Source of the DNA: Phyllostachys edulis | Taxonomy: Eukaryota; Streptophyta; Magnoliopsida; Poales; Poaceae | DNA: 64,000 bases | NCBI GenBank assembly: GCA_036346405.1 | Contig: CM070548.1 | Coordinates: 92,722,588-92,786,587 of the forward strand | Direction of reading: 5' to 3' | In this document: piece by piece, positions 49,820 through 61,436 of the stretch | Numbering within the stretch: position 1 is the stretch's first letter | How the letters are laid out: each line of letters begins with the position of its first letter | Made by a program: the position numbers and the translations under genes | Notes under the pieces: model-generated | The model's input: only the letters and a program-made list of their open reading frames with translations | Databases searched by the model: none | Told to the model about the DNA's origin: nothing

Positions 49820-50585
49820 GACACGCTATACAAAATGGATAGAGGCCGAGCCGTTGTTAAAATAACAACCGAGGCCGCTAAGAGATTCCTAATGAAAATG
49901 TGATCACACGATTTGGTGTACCTAGTCATATAATCACAGATAATGGCGCCTAGCTCACTAGCAAATAATTTCAAGAATTTCGCGATGAACTTGGTGTAAA
50001 GTTCATTTTGCTTCTATCGCCATCCGCAGAGCAACGGAGCAATTGAGCGAGCCAATGGTATCATTATGCAAGAGATCAAACGCCGAGTATTCACCGCTTA
50101 ATCAAACGGTCAGAGCTTGGGTTCAAGAACTCCCGTCAGATATGGGCGTCAACCACTTACCACCGTGGCGATCGGTGAAACACCATTCTTTTGGTTTACT
50201 GGTCAAGCCATGCTTCCTCCGTAACTCAAAATTGGCTCGCTTTCGAATTGATCGCTTTAACGAAAACGATCGTAATGAACGAAGACTCGACGACGCCAAT
50301 TTCTTGAAGAATGACGAAATCAAGCCCTTGTACGATCGCTAGCCTACCAACAAGCCATGCGAAGGTACCATGGTCGAAGGTGCAACCTCACACTTTGTCA
50401 GAGGTGATTTGGTTCTCGTAAAATTCAGAGCCGTGCAAATCGCAATAAACTTTCCCCCTGCTGGAAGGTCTCTTACATCGTGGTCGGGTTACCCGACTGT
50501 GTTCCGTGACGATCGGCTATGTCTCGATGGGCAAATTTTGTCAAATTCTTGGAACATTGATCAATTGCGTAAGTTCTATGTTTAA
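49820..50585 (+). pseudogene. Integrase domain remnant
   Basis: GVPSHIITDNGA near 49917 (second catalytic Asp) and HPQSNGAIERANGIIMQEIK near 50020-50080 (catalytic Glu) mark the integrase core. A degraded C-terminal part follows to about 50585. Several in-frame stops are present. Confidence 0.8.
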
Positions 50586-50642
50586 TTATTGTTTACTTTC
50601 TTTCATTTCTTTCAATTTCAATAAAATCATTTACGCCTAAAA

Positions 50643-50672
50643 AATAATAATAATAATAATAATAAGTAACAT

Positions 50673-50727
<55 letters not shown>
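50643..50727. repeat. Microsatellites (TAA)n and (TA)n
   Basis: AATAATAAT units at about 50645-50666 are followed by an AT dinucleotide run of about 50 bp at 50678-50727. They lie between the pol remnants and the antisense ORF region. Confidence 0.95.
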
Positions 50728-50732
<5 letters not shown>

Positions 50733-51659
50733 CTATAGGCCGGTCGCTCATGGTTGTTAATTTAAACCGTTGGAGAAGACAATTTTTCTCCGATATCCTT
50801 TCTAAGGATCTCTATTACTCTCTAGCAATGACTTCTAAGTCATACGCCATTTTTGTCCTAGTCGTGAGCATTTTACCACGCGCGACAACATTCTTTTCTT
50901 AATGAAATATATGAGTAATCAAAGCATCGTACAAATAACTTTCCATACTGAACGAAATGCCTAAGATTATGAAGGTTATATTTCATTATTTCAAGATTCT
51001 CGCTCGCTTTGTCCTGCTATCGGTCGGGACACTGAAGCCTCCTAGTCAAGTCTCCTTTTTCAGACGTGGTCCCGCCTAATCGAAGGAGCTTCCTAGCGAC
51101 GTTCTTTTCTTATGATCCTCGCTACTACCGGATAGAGAGTTTGAATACGTTTCATTAAATATGATATATGAATTCAGATCTAAAGCATTCCTTCCACTGC
51201 ATTTTAGGATAATAGATATAAACAAAGTTCACTTATAATTTGTCGCATTCATTTTGCATTTCTCCTTATGTCACAAAACAAGGTCTCTTATCCAACCATA
51301 TATAACTTTTTGATTGGTATTTCGATCATGACAAACAAGGATCTATTACTAAGCTTAAGTCATGTCGGTTCCGACCACAATGATTTCCTAGTATTGGTAC
51401 GATTAGTTTTGACTTCATATCGGCACATACCTTCAAAATTATGGTTTCGACTTTTTATTGTTCTTTTGGCTACCCGCTTGTATAGTAAAGTTCTTCTACT
51501 ATAAAGCAATGGGGCTAGGAGGTGTGTGAGAATTTAAAATAGTCAAACAGGTAAAACAACGGCATTGTTAAATGACATAAAAGGTAAGTTTTACACATAT
51601 TCAATATTCTTACACTTTTTGCGTGAGTCTACACTAGAAATATTCCTGCACTAATTATC

Positions 51660-54600
51660 GCTTGATGGGCATCCGACCTCCATTTCTCTACTACTTTATC
51701 TCCAAGTGGCTTGAGTTCTTCCATGAACTTGGTTGCCTCCTCAAGTAGGCGCTGAAGTCATCTTCAACAACTTGGAAATCAATAGAGGGTTTGAGCTTTT
51801 AGTTTTGCCAAAGCAAAACTAACTCCATTAGCAACTGCTTTCATGGCTCGGGCATAGTTCTTCCGAGTAGTCTTGAGCAGATTGTTAAGATCCTCTAGAA
51901 GTTGACCAAAATAGTTCATTTTCTCTATGGATCTCTTAAGGTAGGCAGTGCTTGATCCCGATCCCATGTCAAAGATCATCTTGTTCAAAAATATAGTCTT
52001 TTCATCTAAACTTTGAACGAGAGTCGCCTCCTTGTCTTGCTCAAATTTCGTAGTTTTCTACTCGTCTAAAACTTGTTTTTGCTCGCAAGAGTAAAACAGT
52101 GATAAGCAAGAAAATAATTGGAGAAAAATAATAAGTCAAGTTTACGACCTATTACCTTCAATTTTCTTGTTAAGGTCTTCCTTGCTGGTCGTAGCCTCGG
52201 CGATCGACCGGTCCTTAGCTTTGATTTCTTCTTCAAGCAGAGCCGCCTTGGCTTTCTCACCAGATCTCTTCTTTTATTTTATCCAAATCTATCAAATACG
52301 ATAAGGAGAATAATTAGCAAAGGGCTAAGCATTGAAGAAAAAAAAAAGCTAAGGGAAAGTTCTTACTTTCTAATTCGAGTGTTTCTCCTCCAAGTCTTCA
52401 ATCCACTGGGTCATCCTCCGACCACAAAGAAAGTTCTCACCATATGTCGTTCAAATAGCATTTTCTCTTTAAAAATTCTCTTTAAAAGACCTTTTAGGAG
52501 AGATTATGAAATTGGTCGAGATACTTACCCGGATTGCCAAATCATTGTATCCACCAAAAATGGAATCAGATGCATTTTGATTTGATGGTCCGATATCTTT
52601 CCCCATACCTCGTCAAGCTCCTTATCCTCGATAAATCGGGGCTAAAAGGAACTTGTCGTTGAGGAGAATTATCAACAATGGTCGGAACTCGTTGAGGGCC
52701 TTTAGGGCATCTACCTCACAGAAGGAGTTAGAACCACCAATGGTTCCAACTCAAGCTGCTGGCCTTGACGCCGGGGCTTCTCCGACCACTCTTTCCTCAG
52801 GAACTTTATCCTAGGAAGTGGTTTGCTCATGGACCTCTTCAGATATTGGGTCCTAGAAGGAATCTGGCCGAAACGACTTAACGCCAGAGGACCTATGCCA
52901 AGCAAATAAGGGAAGTTAAAAAGGAGAGAGGCATCAAATCATCAAGAAGTTATTAAAGGTATGCGCTTATACGATCACTTTCATTTGAGCGCATCTAGTT
53001 AATTTTCGGATTTGACTTTGAAACGCGAAGAGTAAAATCTGACCGCCTCCTTCCTTTTCTTTTCTTCGCCTTGCTTGCTCGATCCCAGCAGATTGGCCAA
53101 ATCTGCTGTTTTATCCAACAAAATATCGGATGCGATATTCTCGATCAGCTCACAAAAGTTACGCCCTTCATGATCCGTCGACGGAGTGGTTTCACCACCT
53201 CCATACCAGCTTGTTCCAAAGAATAATCGTCCTATTGCCAACAACGGCCTAGCGCTATAACCTCAGTAGTCGCATGCTGGTGGCCTTCAGCCTTCTCCAC
53301 CTAAACCAACAAATGAATTTGGTTAGGTGATGAAATCTTTTATCTAAACTATATATATTTCTTTTGAAATATTCTGTTACCTCCTGAGATTCATCCTCTT
53401 CCAAAGGCATCGGCACGAGTCTGTTGGAACAACTGGATATTTAGCCTCACCAAGGTGTGTAATTCAGAACCCGACCAAACTATAAAAACATAGCATGATC
53501 AAAAACCTGATCGGAGAATATATATGTATACATGATAAAAGAGATTTTTACCTTAAGCCTTGTTGTTCTCTCTTCAAGCAGAGGCTATGGCCAAGATCTC
53601 AGAAATCCAACCTTTTCTCCACTTCGCACAAATTAGCCTAATCCTTTCTCTAACTTCCTCAGGGAAAGAGCTTCAAAAAAGAGAGAAAATAAGACATGAA
53701 CATGTTTTAAGGTAATACATTAATCAAATGAAAATATTGGCCTGAGTTATCTCAAAGACTTACCACCTCCTCGAGATAGCTTCATCACGACCAATGGACC
53801 AGATCAGGAGTGAGTCCGGCTTTAATGGGCTAATTTGGCGCTTAGTGAAATCCTCACCACATGCCAAGAGGTCAAGCCCTTGACTCAGAGGTCGAGATGG
53901 CATCCACCCATCGCCCGACCGCCTCCTGCCTTCTCCACGGTCTTTCTCCATTTGGGATTTTCCGTTGCTCTCATCCCCAAATAGAGGCCGTCATTCCTCA
54001 TATCCGCCATATAGAACCAGTTCTTCTTCCATGACGACCACGAGGATTTTGAGTACATATGAATGTACTCATCGGCCTTCCGTCGTGAAGGCGCAATGTA
54101 CATTCCCCGAGTCTCCGTGGTTCTCCCATCACCATTCGGTAAAAATACCAAGAGCCTTAAACTTGGAGGCAATCCTGTGTATGCCTCACATAAATATGTG
54201 AAGATGTCTGATGTTGGCGATGGAATTTGGGGCCAAATTCACTAATTCCACCAGAGAATTCAAGAACACGGAGAAGGAATTTGTGTAATGGACAATCTTA
54301 GCCCACATTCGATGTAGGCGAGGAAAACATGAATTTCTCATCTTCGCGACTTGGGAAATGCTCTCCAAATGTCGATCTCCATCTGATCAAATTCTTGTCT
54401 CGAAGCATCCCGATCTTCTCCAAAGCTTCAAGCTTTTTCTTGCTCAACTCCGACGGCAACCACTTTGTAATTTGCTCGACATGATGAAAATCATTGAGGA
54501 TGAGCAGAACTCGCAGGAGATTTTTGTGGCTCAAGAACAAGAAAGAAAGGACGAAGATTTTTGTCCGGGTAAAAGAGATCGAAGGGGATCTCGAAGCATA

Positions 54601-54850
54601 AAGAATCCAAAAGGTCTAGCGATGGGGATTTTTAGCCTCGGTCTTTCAATTACGATCGAGGATATCCACAAAAGTCCGAATCAAAAAAGCTTTTTTCGCC
54701 CAACCGACAGAGAAACTCTTCGGTTCCCAAGGCAAGTTCTCAACTTTAAAATGAACACAAACCACCTCGGATGTCACGACATTAAATGGTGGTCCGCCCG
54801 ATATGAATTCATCGGAGAAGGCATTCACACTAATTGCTCATTTAAAGTTC
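51660..54850 (-). pseudogene. Antisense ORF region of the Gypsy element (plant-transposon-protein-like)
   Basis: Several minus-strand open pieces lie in one order between integrase and 3' LTR. At 54828-54646 there is VHFKVENLPWEP then GWAKKAFLIRTFVD. At 54540-54298 there is WLPSELSKKKLEALEKIG. At 54172-53885 there is SWSSWKKNWFYMADM. At 53244-52999 there is IASDILLDKTADLANLL. Coiled-coil-like charged pieces lie at about 52260-52070 and 51988-51779. Trp/Lys motifs like WKKNWFYM and GWAKK match the putative gypsy-type transposon proteins of grasses (Transposase_28-like) that Tat elements carry antisense to gag-pol. Stops and shifts make it a pseudogene. Function of this protein is unknown. Confidence 0.55.
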
Positions 54851-54859
54851 GGGGCTAGC

Positions 54860-55179
54860 CGACGAGGATTAAAACCTCTATGTATTAATTTAAATACATA
54901 AAAGACCATACGCCTTCATGGTCGAATCCCTAAGGCTAACGACCTCCTCGGGTCGTAAGGATTCCTGAGGTTACACGATGGGTACCTCGTCGGACTAGGT
55001 TCACCAGTGGTCGCTTCGAAATGCTATGAATAGGTACCATTAATCGATGATGAATGAAACACGTGCTAAACGCTCCATAACTTATGATGACATACAAGAC
55101 TCGACGATAAACCACCTTGCGGTTAAATGTCTCACAAATATTTAACCGCAAGGCGCTTAGCACATTGTTAACTACCACA
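54860..55179 (+). repeat. 3' LTR of the Gypsy element, internally deleted
   Basis: Starts with CGACGAGG (first T changed), preceded by TTCGGGGCTAGC, a degraded polypurine/terminal motif. It follows the 5' LTR to TTAACTACC and then jumps to the terminal ACA. It is followed by the target duplication AAGGT. About 254 bases of the 5' LTR end are missing. Confidence 0.75.
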
Positions 55180-55300
55180 AAGGTAATCTTAGATTCCCGG
55201 TTTATATTCCTAGATGTTTTACCAAACAATGTAATTTCATAGGATTACTGAAGGATTCCTGGTAATCCTCGGAGGATTCCGCCAACCAGACACACCCTTA

Positions 55301-55615
55301 GAAGCAACCTGGTGCTTTCGCGTTTTGGGGGGATAATTGTCAAAATACCACACCTTTTGTGTTGCTTTATGTAAAATGTCATTAAGTTCGATGCAATAAA
55401 TTATTTACAACAGGTTATATTGGCACTTCGTTAATTTGGCCTTTTCGAATATTTAATTCATATTTCTGGTTTAATGGCCCTGGGCCACACGTGAAAGGTC
55501 TTTTTGCCCATCCAACGATTCCAGTAGTCTCGCACTGGCCGGGTCTAGCCTTTCATCCATCAAGGCCGCAGGCACACTTTGTTACTCCCTTCGCTCTTCT
55601 CTCGCTTGCCACCAC
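55301..55615. other. Sequence beyond the nested insertion, possibly original MED23 upstream region
   Basis: A short transposon-free stretch between the MITE and the next LTR-like sequence. The part 55560-55615 is CT-rich (CCCTTCGCTCTTCTCTCGC), as leaders often are. Promoter origin is inferred only from position. Confidence 0.3.
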
Positions 55616-56178
55616 TGTAATATCCCGTTTAAAAATAAATAAAAAAGTGATTAGTACTGAAATTAAATAAAATTAGAAAGGAAAAAATCAGAATTTAGGA
55701 GGAGTATAAGAAGTCGAGCCATCGGCCCATAGCTCTTTGGCCCAAGTGGGGAACCAACAGAAGAGGGAAGCCAAACCCTAGCTACCCCGACATCAGAGGA
55801 GCACCCTCGACATCAGAGCATCACCTCCCTTGCACTTTGCGCCACCTCTCAAGGCCGCCTCCGTTGTTCTTTGCCCAAAAGGAGGAAGAGGGGAGAGAAG
55901 AGAAGGGGAAAGAGGGAAAAATTCATGCTTTGGCTTCGTGTCTCCGATGGTAATGATCTAAACACATTAGATTTATCCTAGGTTAATCTTTATTCTGTTT
56001 TTAGAATGTTTGGTCAAGGGGAAGATGGATTGCTCGGCCCGTGATTCGCCGATGGCGATGTAACGCTGTGGGGATGATTACGGGTATTTAGACTTAAAAT
56101 TAGAGTTCGGTGTAATTAGAGAAAAGTTAGTTTATTGCATTAGCTTTTCAGGAAGGTATGGATAGCTAAAAAGGGAAT

Positions 56179-56990
56179 TGTCGGTGTTTTAGAACCAAAC
56201 TTACGTAAAGATTGTTTGATTCGGGGTTCCTCTAGGCTCAAAATCACACAGAGATAGAGACACGGAGATTTTTATATAGGTTCGGGCCTTCTCCTGGGAG
56301 AATAACAACCCTACTCATGTGTGTATGTATTAAATATGCTGAATTACAAGATGGAGACAAAGACTAGAGTATTGTGCTTCTCCCTTCTCCCATTGTCCTG
56401 ATGATCCCACCTTTTATACAGTCCTCGAAGTGTATAGTTGTATCTCTAGTATAAATGCCTCCTTAATGTATCAGATCGTGGAGCCGTTGATGAAGATTAT
56501 TGTGGGAGTAGTAACGTCTCCACGTTACCAGGCAATTATCACCATAACAAAGGAGTTAAATCATGCCATTATTCCAGAGGATAACAGCGTAGTTTACTGC
56601 TCCATATCATTGAATATGGTGCGAAGATTCCCTGGTCGACTAGGCCCGCATGTCTGTAAGCCTTATCGTCTAGGTACTGGTCATAGAAGAGCTTGCGACC
56701 AGGTAGTGGTCGTAGAAAATCTTACGATCACGGGATAGTCGTAGAAAGACTTACGACTATGAGGTGGTCGTAGGATGACTCACGACCATGGGGTGGTCGT
56801 AGAAGAACTTACGACCTCCATCTTCTCCATTATGAATAAGGAGTATACTCAAGGACCATATGACGCCATTATTATCCATAATATGAATTACAGATAAATA
56901 ATTAAATGAGGATTATCATATCCTCATCAGGAGTAGCGATCGAAAAGATATGATCTCCGGAAGGCGGATGTCCAGATTCAGAACGTAGGA
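56179..56990 (+). mobile_element. Second LTR-like insertion containing an inverted-repeat array
   Basis: TGTCGGTGTTTTAGAACC, then GATTCGGGGTTCCTCTAGGC, ACACAGAGATAGAGACACGG and TTATATAGGTTCGGGCC follow the order seen at the start of several grass LTRs. The right border is uncertain. It holds the 29 bp period array at 56679-56816. Confidence 0.4.
56679..56816. repeat. Array of five 22 bp inverted repeats, period exactly 29 bp
   Basis: Units start at 56679, 56708, 56737, 56766 and 56795. Each is GGTCGTAG, a variable centre, then CTTACGACC, so each can fold into a stem of about 7-8 bp. Spacers of 7 bp (AGGTAGT, ACGGGAT, ATGAGGT, ATGGGGT) separate them. A more degenerate sixth unit may lie just upstream (about 56650-56671). 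Confidence 0.9.
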
Positions 56991-57948
56991 GGCAGACTTT
57001 GTGAAGTTGGGTCGATTTCGTGTAGAAATTGGTAAAAATAAATAGTTGTGTCAACTTGAATATTGTAGTAAATCTTGTGTAGTTTTCAGAACTCATATTA
57101 TTCATATATGTTCAAGTTGTGGACTTATTGTGGAACAGATTGTTCTGATAGAATCTCGAACGGTCTTCTAATAAAGGAACGGAATAGAAAATGGTAGAAT
57201 CAGAGTTTCATCATAATTAGAAAAATGTATGTTGTTTCATGTGGATTCTAGAAAGTCTTGGATGACCGAATTTGGAGTTCAGATGACTAAGATATGGTTG
57301 TTTCTCTACTAGGACAGCGGTAGTGTGTCTGGTAGTTTGGGGTTAAAAGGGTCGGTTTGGTGTAGACGTACGATGATGGTTAGAATAAAGTGTCGGTGAT
57401 GTAATGTATAATTTTTTAGATGTGTTTTGAATTGTTGTCCAGGGAGTATGACCTCTTATGCATTGCCGCTGCATCGCTATCCGGCGTCACAAGGATAAGG
57501 AGGCGAGTGCATGGTAGACAGTGGTCATTGGTTGATCATTATATGCTTTGTCATTTATTACCATTATATTTATGTGCTTTTACTTATTTAATTGCAAGTA
57601 ATGTGAATGGTCATTATTTATTCCTTATGGTTGGATATAATATTATTGGACAATGATAATGTGGATGAGACTATGAATATTTGTGCATTCATAAACATCA
57701 TTGCATATGAGAAGGTGATCATGTTGATCACAACTCGACGGGAGTGGAGAAGGTCCCCAATCCTTGAGGAGGACATGTTTAAGAGTGTATCATCGACAGG
57801 TAAACACTCATGCTATGAGGGTGTAGCACTCAATTTTGAGCTTGATTCCTTTAGGAGGCTTCGAGCCTTTGTTTGATTGGTATTGCTCGATTCTTGAACT
57901 ATTATTCCGCCTTACTATCTAGAGTTTATAGTATGTTGTTATTCATAT

Positions 57949-59161
57949 GGGTCAAAACGGATCGGATAATGGCTATATCATATTTGTTTTCATCACCTTT
58001 TTTCTCCACTGCCTGATCCGATAAGGGCTAATACCCCAAATACGTTGTTGATTCGGTTTGATAGATGCGGTGAATAATATTAAATAAAAATATGGAGCAA
58101 ATACATATATTTTTTTTAATCAGAAACGAATACAAATACTTAATAATATTAAATAAAATATAGAGCAAATATTTTTCGGAACATGAAAACCCCTTAAATT
58201 GTATGCCAGAAATTAACAAAAACATATAATTAATTTATTTGATGCAAACATTCATGAATTGTTCATATTTTCAATAACCGCACATAATATTGGCACTAGC
58301 AAGCTACATTAACTAGTTCATCACAAACATAATACTTAATTTACCATATTTAGCTCATAAGTCATAACCCACAAAGTCACAAGTCATCACGCATTCACAC
58401 TTAGTTCATCACATACATATAACTTAGTTCACACTAACATTGATCAAGCTCGATGGTTAATCTATGCGCAAATGACTGTAACATCCCAATGTATGTTACA
58501 AAAAATAAAATTAATAAAGTTATTATTTTATTAGATTTTCTGAGATTTAAAAGAGTTTTCATGGTTAAAAAGGAAAAATAATAAAATAAAGTCAATTATT
58601 TAATTTTCTAGTTTTAAATTAAAAAATAAAATTTATTGAGTTTTCTCGATTTTATTTGATTTCAAGTGAAAATAATAATAATTAATTTCTTGAATTTTCT
58701 GGATGTTAAAAGTGTTTCCTATTTTTCTAAATGAAAAATAATTTATGTGCAAAAATAAAAGCCAACATTAAGTTGGAATTAATTTTATTAAGTTCAAAAT
58801 AATTTAAGGAATTTCTGTGATTTTTCTAGAATTTTATAACTCTACTTGCTATTTTCTAAAAGGCTATTTGATTTGTTGCATTTTCTGAAATTTGGAAATC
58901 AATTAAAATCACTTTTTCTCTTTTGGGTCAAAATCTTCTTTTGGACCGAAATCCGAATATCCGAACTTTGTTTTATCCAGATAATCCATATTCGTATACA
59001 TATCCGCCGAATAGCATGCCTACCGTATTCGTTTCCGATTATGACAAAAAAAAACCGAATTTGTTTCCGATCCAAAAATTATCCGAGAAAAATCCGATCC
59101 GAGATAATCTGAGTTCGTTTTCGTCCGGATCAGTCGGAAACTATCCGATCCGTTTTCACCC
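57949..59161. mobile_element. DNA transposon remnant with GGGTSAAAACGGATCGGATA TIRs
   Basis: GGGTCAAAACGGATCGGATA at 57949-57968 is inverted at 59142-59161 (right strand reading GGGTGAAAACGGATCGGATA, one mismatch). Subterminal GATCCG/CGGATC and CCGAATATCCG-like motifs abound. The ends resemble hAT-type elements, but no 8 bp duplication was seen, so the class is tentative. The interior is AT-rich and non-coding. Confidence 0.55.
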
Positions 59162-59569
59162 CAAACGCATAGTAGAAGAGTCGGTTGCTGGAGGGGCGCC
59201 CGCAGTGGACCCAAATGGGTAGGTCCCTTCCCTTCCGATTGTTTTCGATGTACTGTTTTTGCGCCCTCCCCACCCCCATCTTAGCTCAGTCGAACGAAGT
59301 ATACAACGTTGTAGTCCCCCTAACCGTAATAATCTTTTGTGTGAATGTCGAGTAGGATTGAACCTGAAAGAGCCTTTACAGTAGCTGTTAGAGTTCCACC
59401 GTACTTAGCGAGGCTTGACGACAGTAGCCAACGCAGATACGGGCGATAAGATTTAGAATGGATTGTTGATTTGTGTGGATTTACCTTTGATAAGTTGATG
59501 GAACAGTTGGGAGAGAAGACAAGTTGGGGATCATCTCGAGAGGCCCATCTTCGGTGCAATGATTTGGAG

Positions 59570-60560
59570 TGTGTGTAAGATCGAGGAGGCCGACTAGAGG
59601 GGGGGTGAATAGACGGTTTTTAAAATCTTTTGGCTAAAACCGTGTTTTATACGGAATTGTAAATCAATTCAGTTTTGCTTAATTAAAACCTAAATTAATT
59701 AGTCTTAACAAGTGCACCAATAATATAAGACTATTGATAATGATAGCAATCATGCAAAGACATGTAAGCAATTTAATTCTAGGAATGTAAATTGTGCAAA
59801 GTAAATCACAAGAGAGCAAACCATAATGACACAAGGATGTTTTACCGTGGTGTTCGGAGACTTGCTGGTCTCCTCTAATCCACGTTGAGGTAAGTCCAAA
59901 CTAATTTGACCGGCTCCACGAATTAAGCCAAACACCTCAATTTCACTAGTGGTAACTCTTTCCCGCTCCGGGTAGGTGAGCTCCAACCTTCACAACACGC
60001 CGGGCCTCTTCACAATCTTCTTGAAGAGATCACGGACACGCACGCCCACACCGCCTAGGTGTCAAGAACACTGAGAGTAATAAGCCAAGCCCTTTGCTTG
60101 ACTCTCACCACGTGCAACGAATGCACAAGTTCAAGTGGATATGAAATCCATCTCTAGATGCAACACATGCAACTAGAGACCTCTCTCCTTACTCACAAGG
60201 TGCAGCACATGCATAATTGAGAGGAGAAGCTCACATTAGCTTAAGTGAGTGAAATGGGATGCCAAAGAATATATCTCAACCAGCCAAGGTGGGTATTTAT
60301 AGCCCACACATAAAAACTAGCCGTTGGAAGCAGAAATCCCCAAAAGCCAGGAATTGTGATAGTACCTCTGTACAAACCCCGGTACTACCATTTTTACTGT
60401 TCAACGGTTCGAACGGATGAATTAACAGCTCAAAAACTAGCTGCATATTGGGAATTGTTTTGTAAGGTGAATATTGGGAGCTGTGGATCCAGTCGGAAGC
60501 GAAACCTTAGCGAACAGAACCAAGTCAAAACGGAGCTTTGTAAAGGCTTTGTGATAATCT
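59570..60560 (+). mobile_element. Fragment of another LTR-type repeat
   Basis: GAGGCCGACTAGAGGGGGGG followed by TGAATAGAC, GGCTAAAACCGTG, ACGGAATTGTAAATCAATTC and further on the TTTACCGTGGTGTTCGGAGA segment follow the order found in abundant grass retrotransposon LTRs. No complete borders were found. Confidence 0.35.
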
Positions 60561-61436
60561 CTTAATCGCACACCTTGAAAGTGTGTGAGCGGACAGTATA
60601 AGATGATTATCTATTATGGGTCAAGTTGTACAACCAATCTGCAGAGTGTAAAACTATTCGAATAACCATGTCCCCGGTTATGGACAATACCTAGTGATTT
60701 CACACGAGGGGTATATTTTCTCAAAAATATGGTCGTGGATGGTTTCAAGTTGTTGGTTTGGTTGGAAAGCGATCTGGTCGCGGTCATTGGTTGGGAAGTG
60801 AATAGGGTGTTCACGAGTTGTTTGAAAGAAACTTGATCACTTATGTATTAATCTTACTTATTGTATCTAATGTCAGTACTGCTTCCTGCAAAAATATCCT
60901 TAAAGCTATCCTTATCAAGCCTTGTATGAATATTGTTTGCATACTTTTTCCTACGACTTGCTGAGTACTTTACGTACTCACGGCTATACGCCCTTTGTCG
61001 ATTAGCCGTCAAAGAAGATCCGGGGAGCACCGATTTCTATGAAGAGGAGTACTTCGAAGACCATGCGAACTAGGAGGCGTTCTCCACTCGATTGACTGTG
61101 GGTATGTCAGATGGTTTCCACGAGTTTGTTTTGTTCCGCTGCAAGTTTACTCTAGTCGTAGATCTGGTCGTGGACCTGACGTGACTTTAGCCCTGCATGG
61201 TAAACTCTGTAAAACCTTGACCATAAGGTCATTTTGCTGTTAAGTATAAATAATTCAGCTGCTTCTTTAGCTGTTCGTTGTATGGATATGATTTCATCTA
61301 TGTTGCAACTGTGTGGACTAGCTACTGATCATGGGACTAGTTCAGAATGCACGGAGGATCCCGGAGTTGCATACTCGGGGTCCCGACAAGACATATGGGC
61401 TTAGTTGGTTAGGGGGTCTTATACCGTGTTTAACAC

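Larger units (their letters stand above)
43776..55179 (+). mobile_element. Gypsy LTR retrotransposon, Tat/Athila-like, decayed
   Basis: Flanked by the 5 bp duplication AAGGT (43771-43775 and 55180-55184). Order along the plus strand: 5' LTR, tRNA-Asp-type primer binding site, gag, protease, RT, RNase H, integrase, a microsatellite region, an antisense ORF region and the 3' LTR. Integrase after RT/RNase H is the Gypsy order. The primer-site type and the extra antisense ORF before the 3' LTR suggest the Tat lineage. Many stops and frameshifts occur in all domains. The two LTRs differ at roughly two dozen positions over 320 shared bases by eye, so this is not a young insertion. Confidence 0.85.
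42987..55297. mobile_element. Tourist-like MITE, copy B, interrupted by a retrotransposon
   Basis: The left part (42987-43775) begins GGGTGCGTTTGGTAACT after TTA (42984-42986). The right part (55185-55297) ends CCAACCAGACACACCC before TTA (55298-55300). Removing the retrotransposon and one AAGGT leaves about 900 bp. This aligns in reverse orientation with copy A at 4136-4978, including ATTACCTTGGGAAA across the insertion point and the subterminal AGGATTACCAGGAATCCT motif. Non-coding. Confidence 0.88.
55616..61388 (+). mobile_element. LTR retrotransposon remnant, mosaic with nested elements
   Basis: Begins TGTAATATCCCG and ends GGGGTCCCGACA, the termini of a common grass LTR type. The right part (60620-61388) has the typical GACTTGCTGAGTACTTTACG stretch before CGGCTATACGCC. 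No matching 5 bp flank was found and no gag-pol motif was recognised, so it may be a single long LTR split by nested insertions (at about 56179-56990, 57949-59161 and 59570-60560) or two unrelated ends. Confidence 0.4.

Noticed and set aside
54358..54858. Plus-strand frame of 166 codons near the 3' LTR
   Set aside because: It is opposite the antisense coding remnants, whose minus-strand motifs are recognisable, so it is their shadow.
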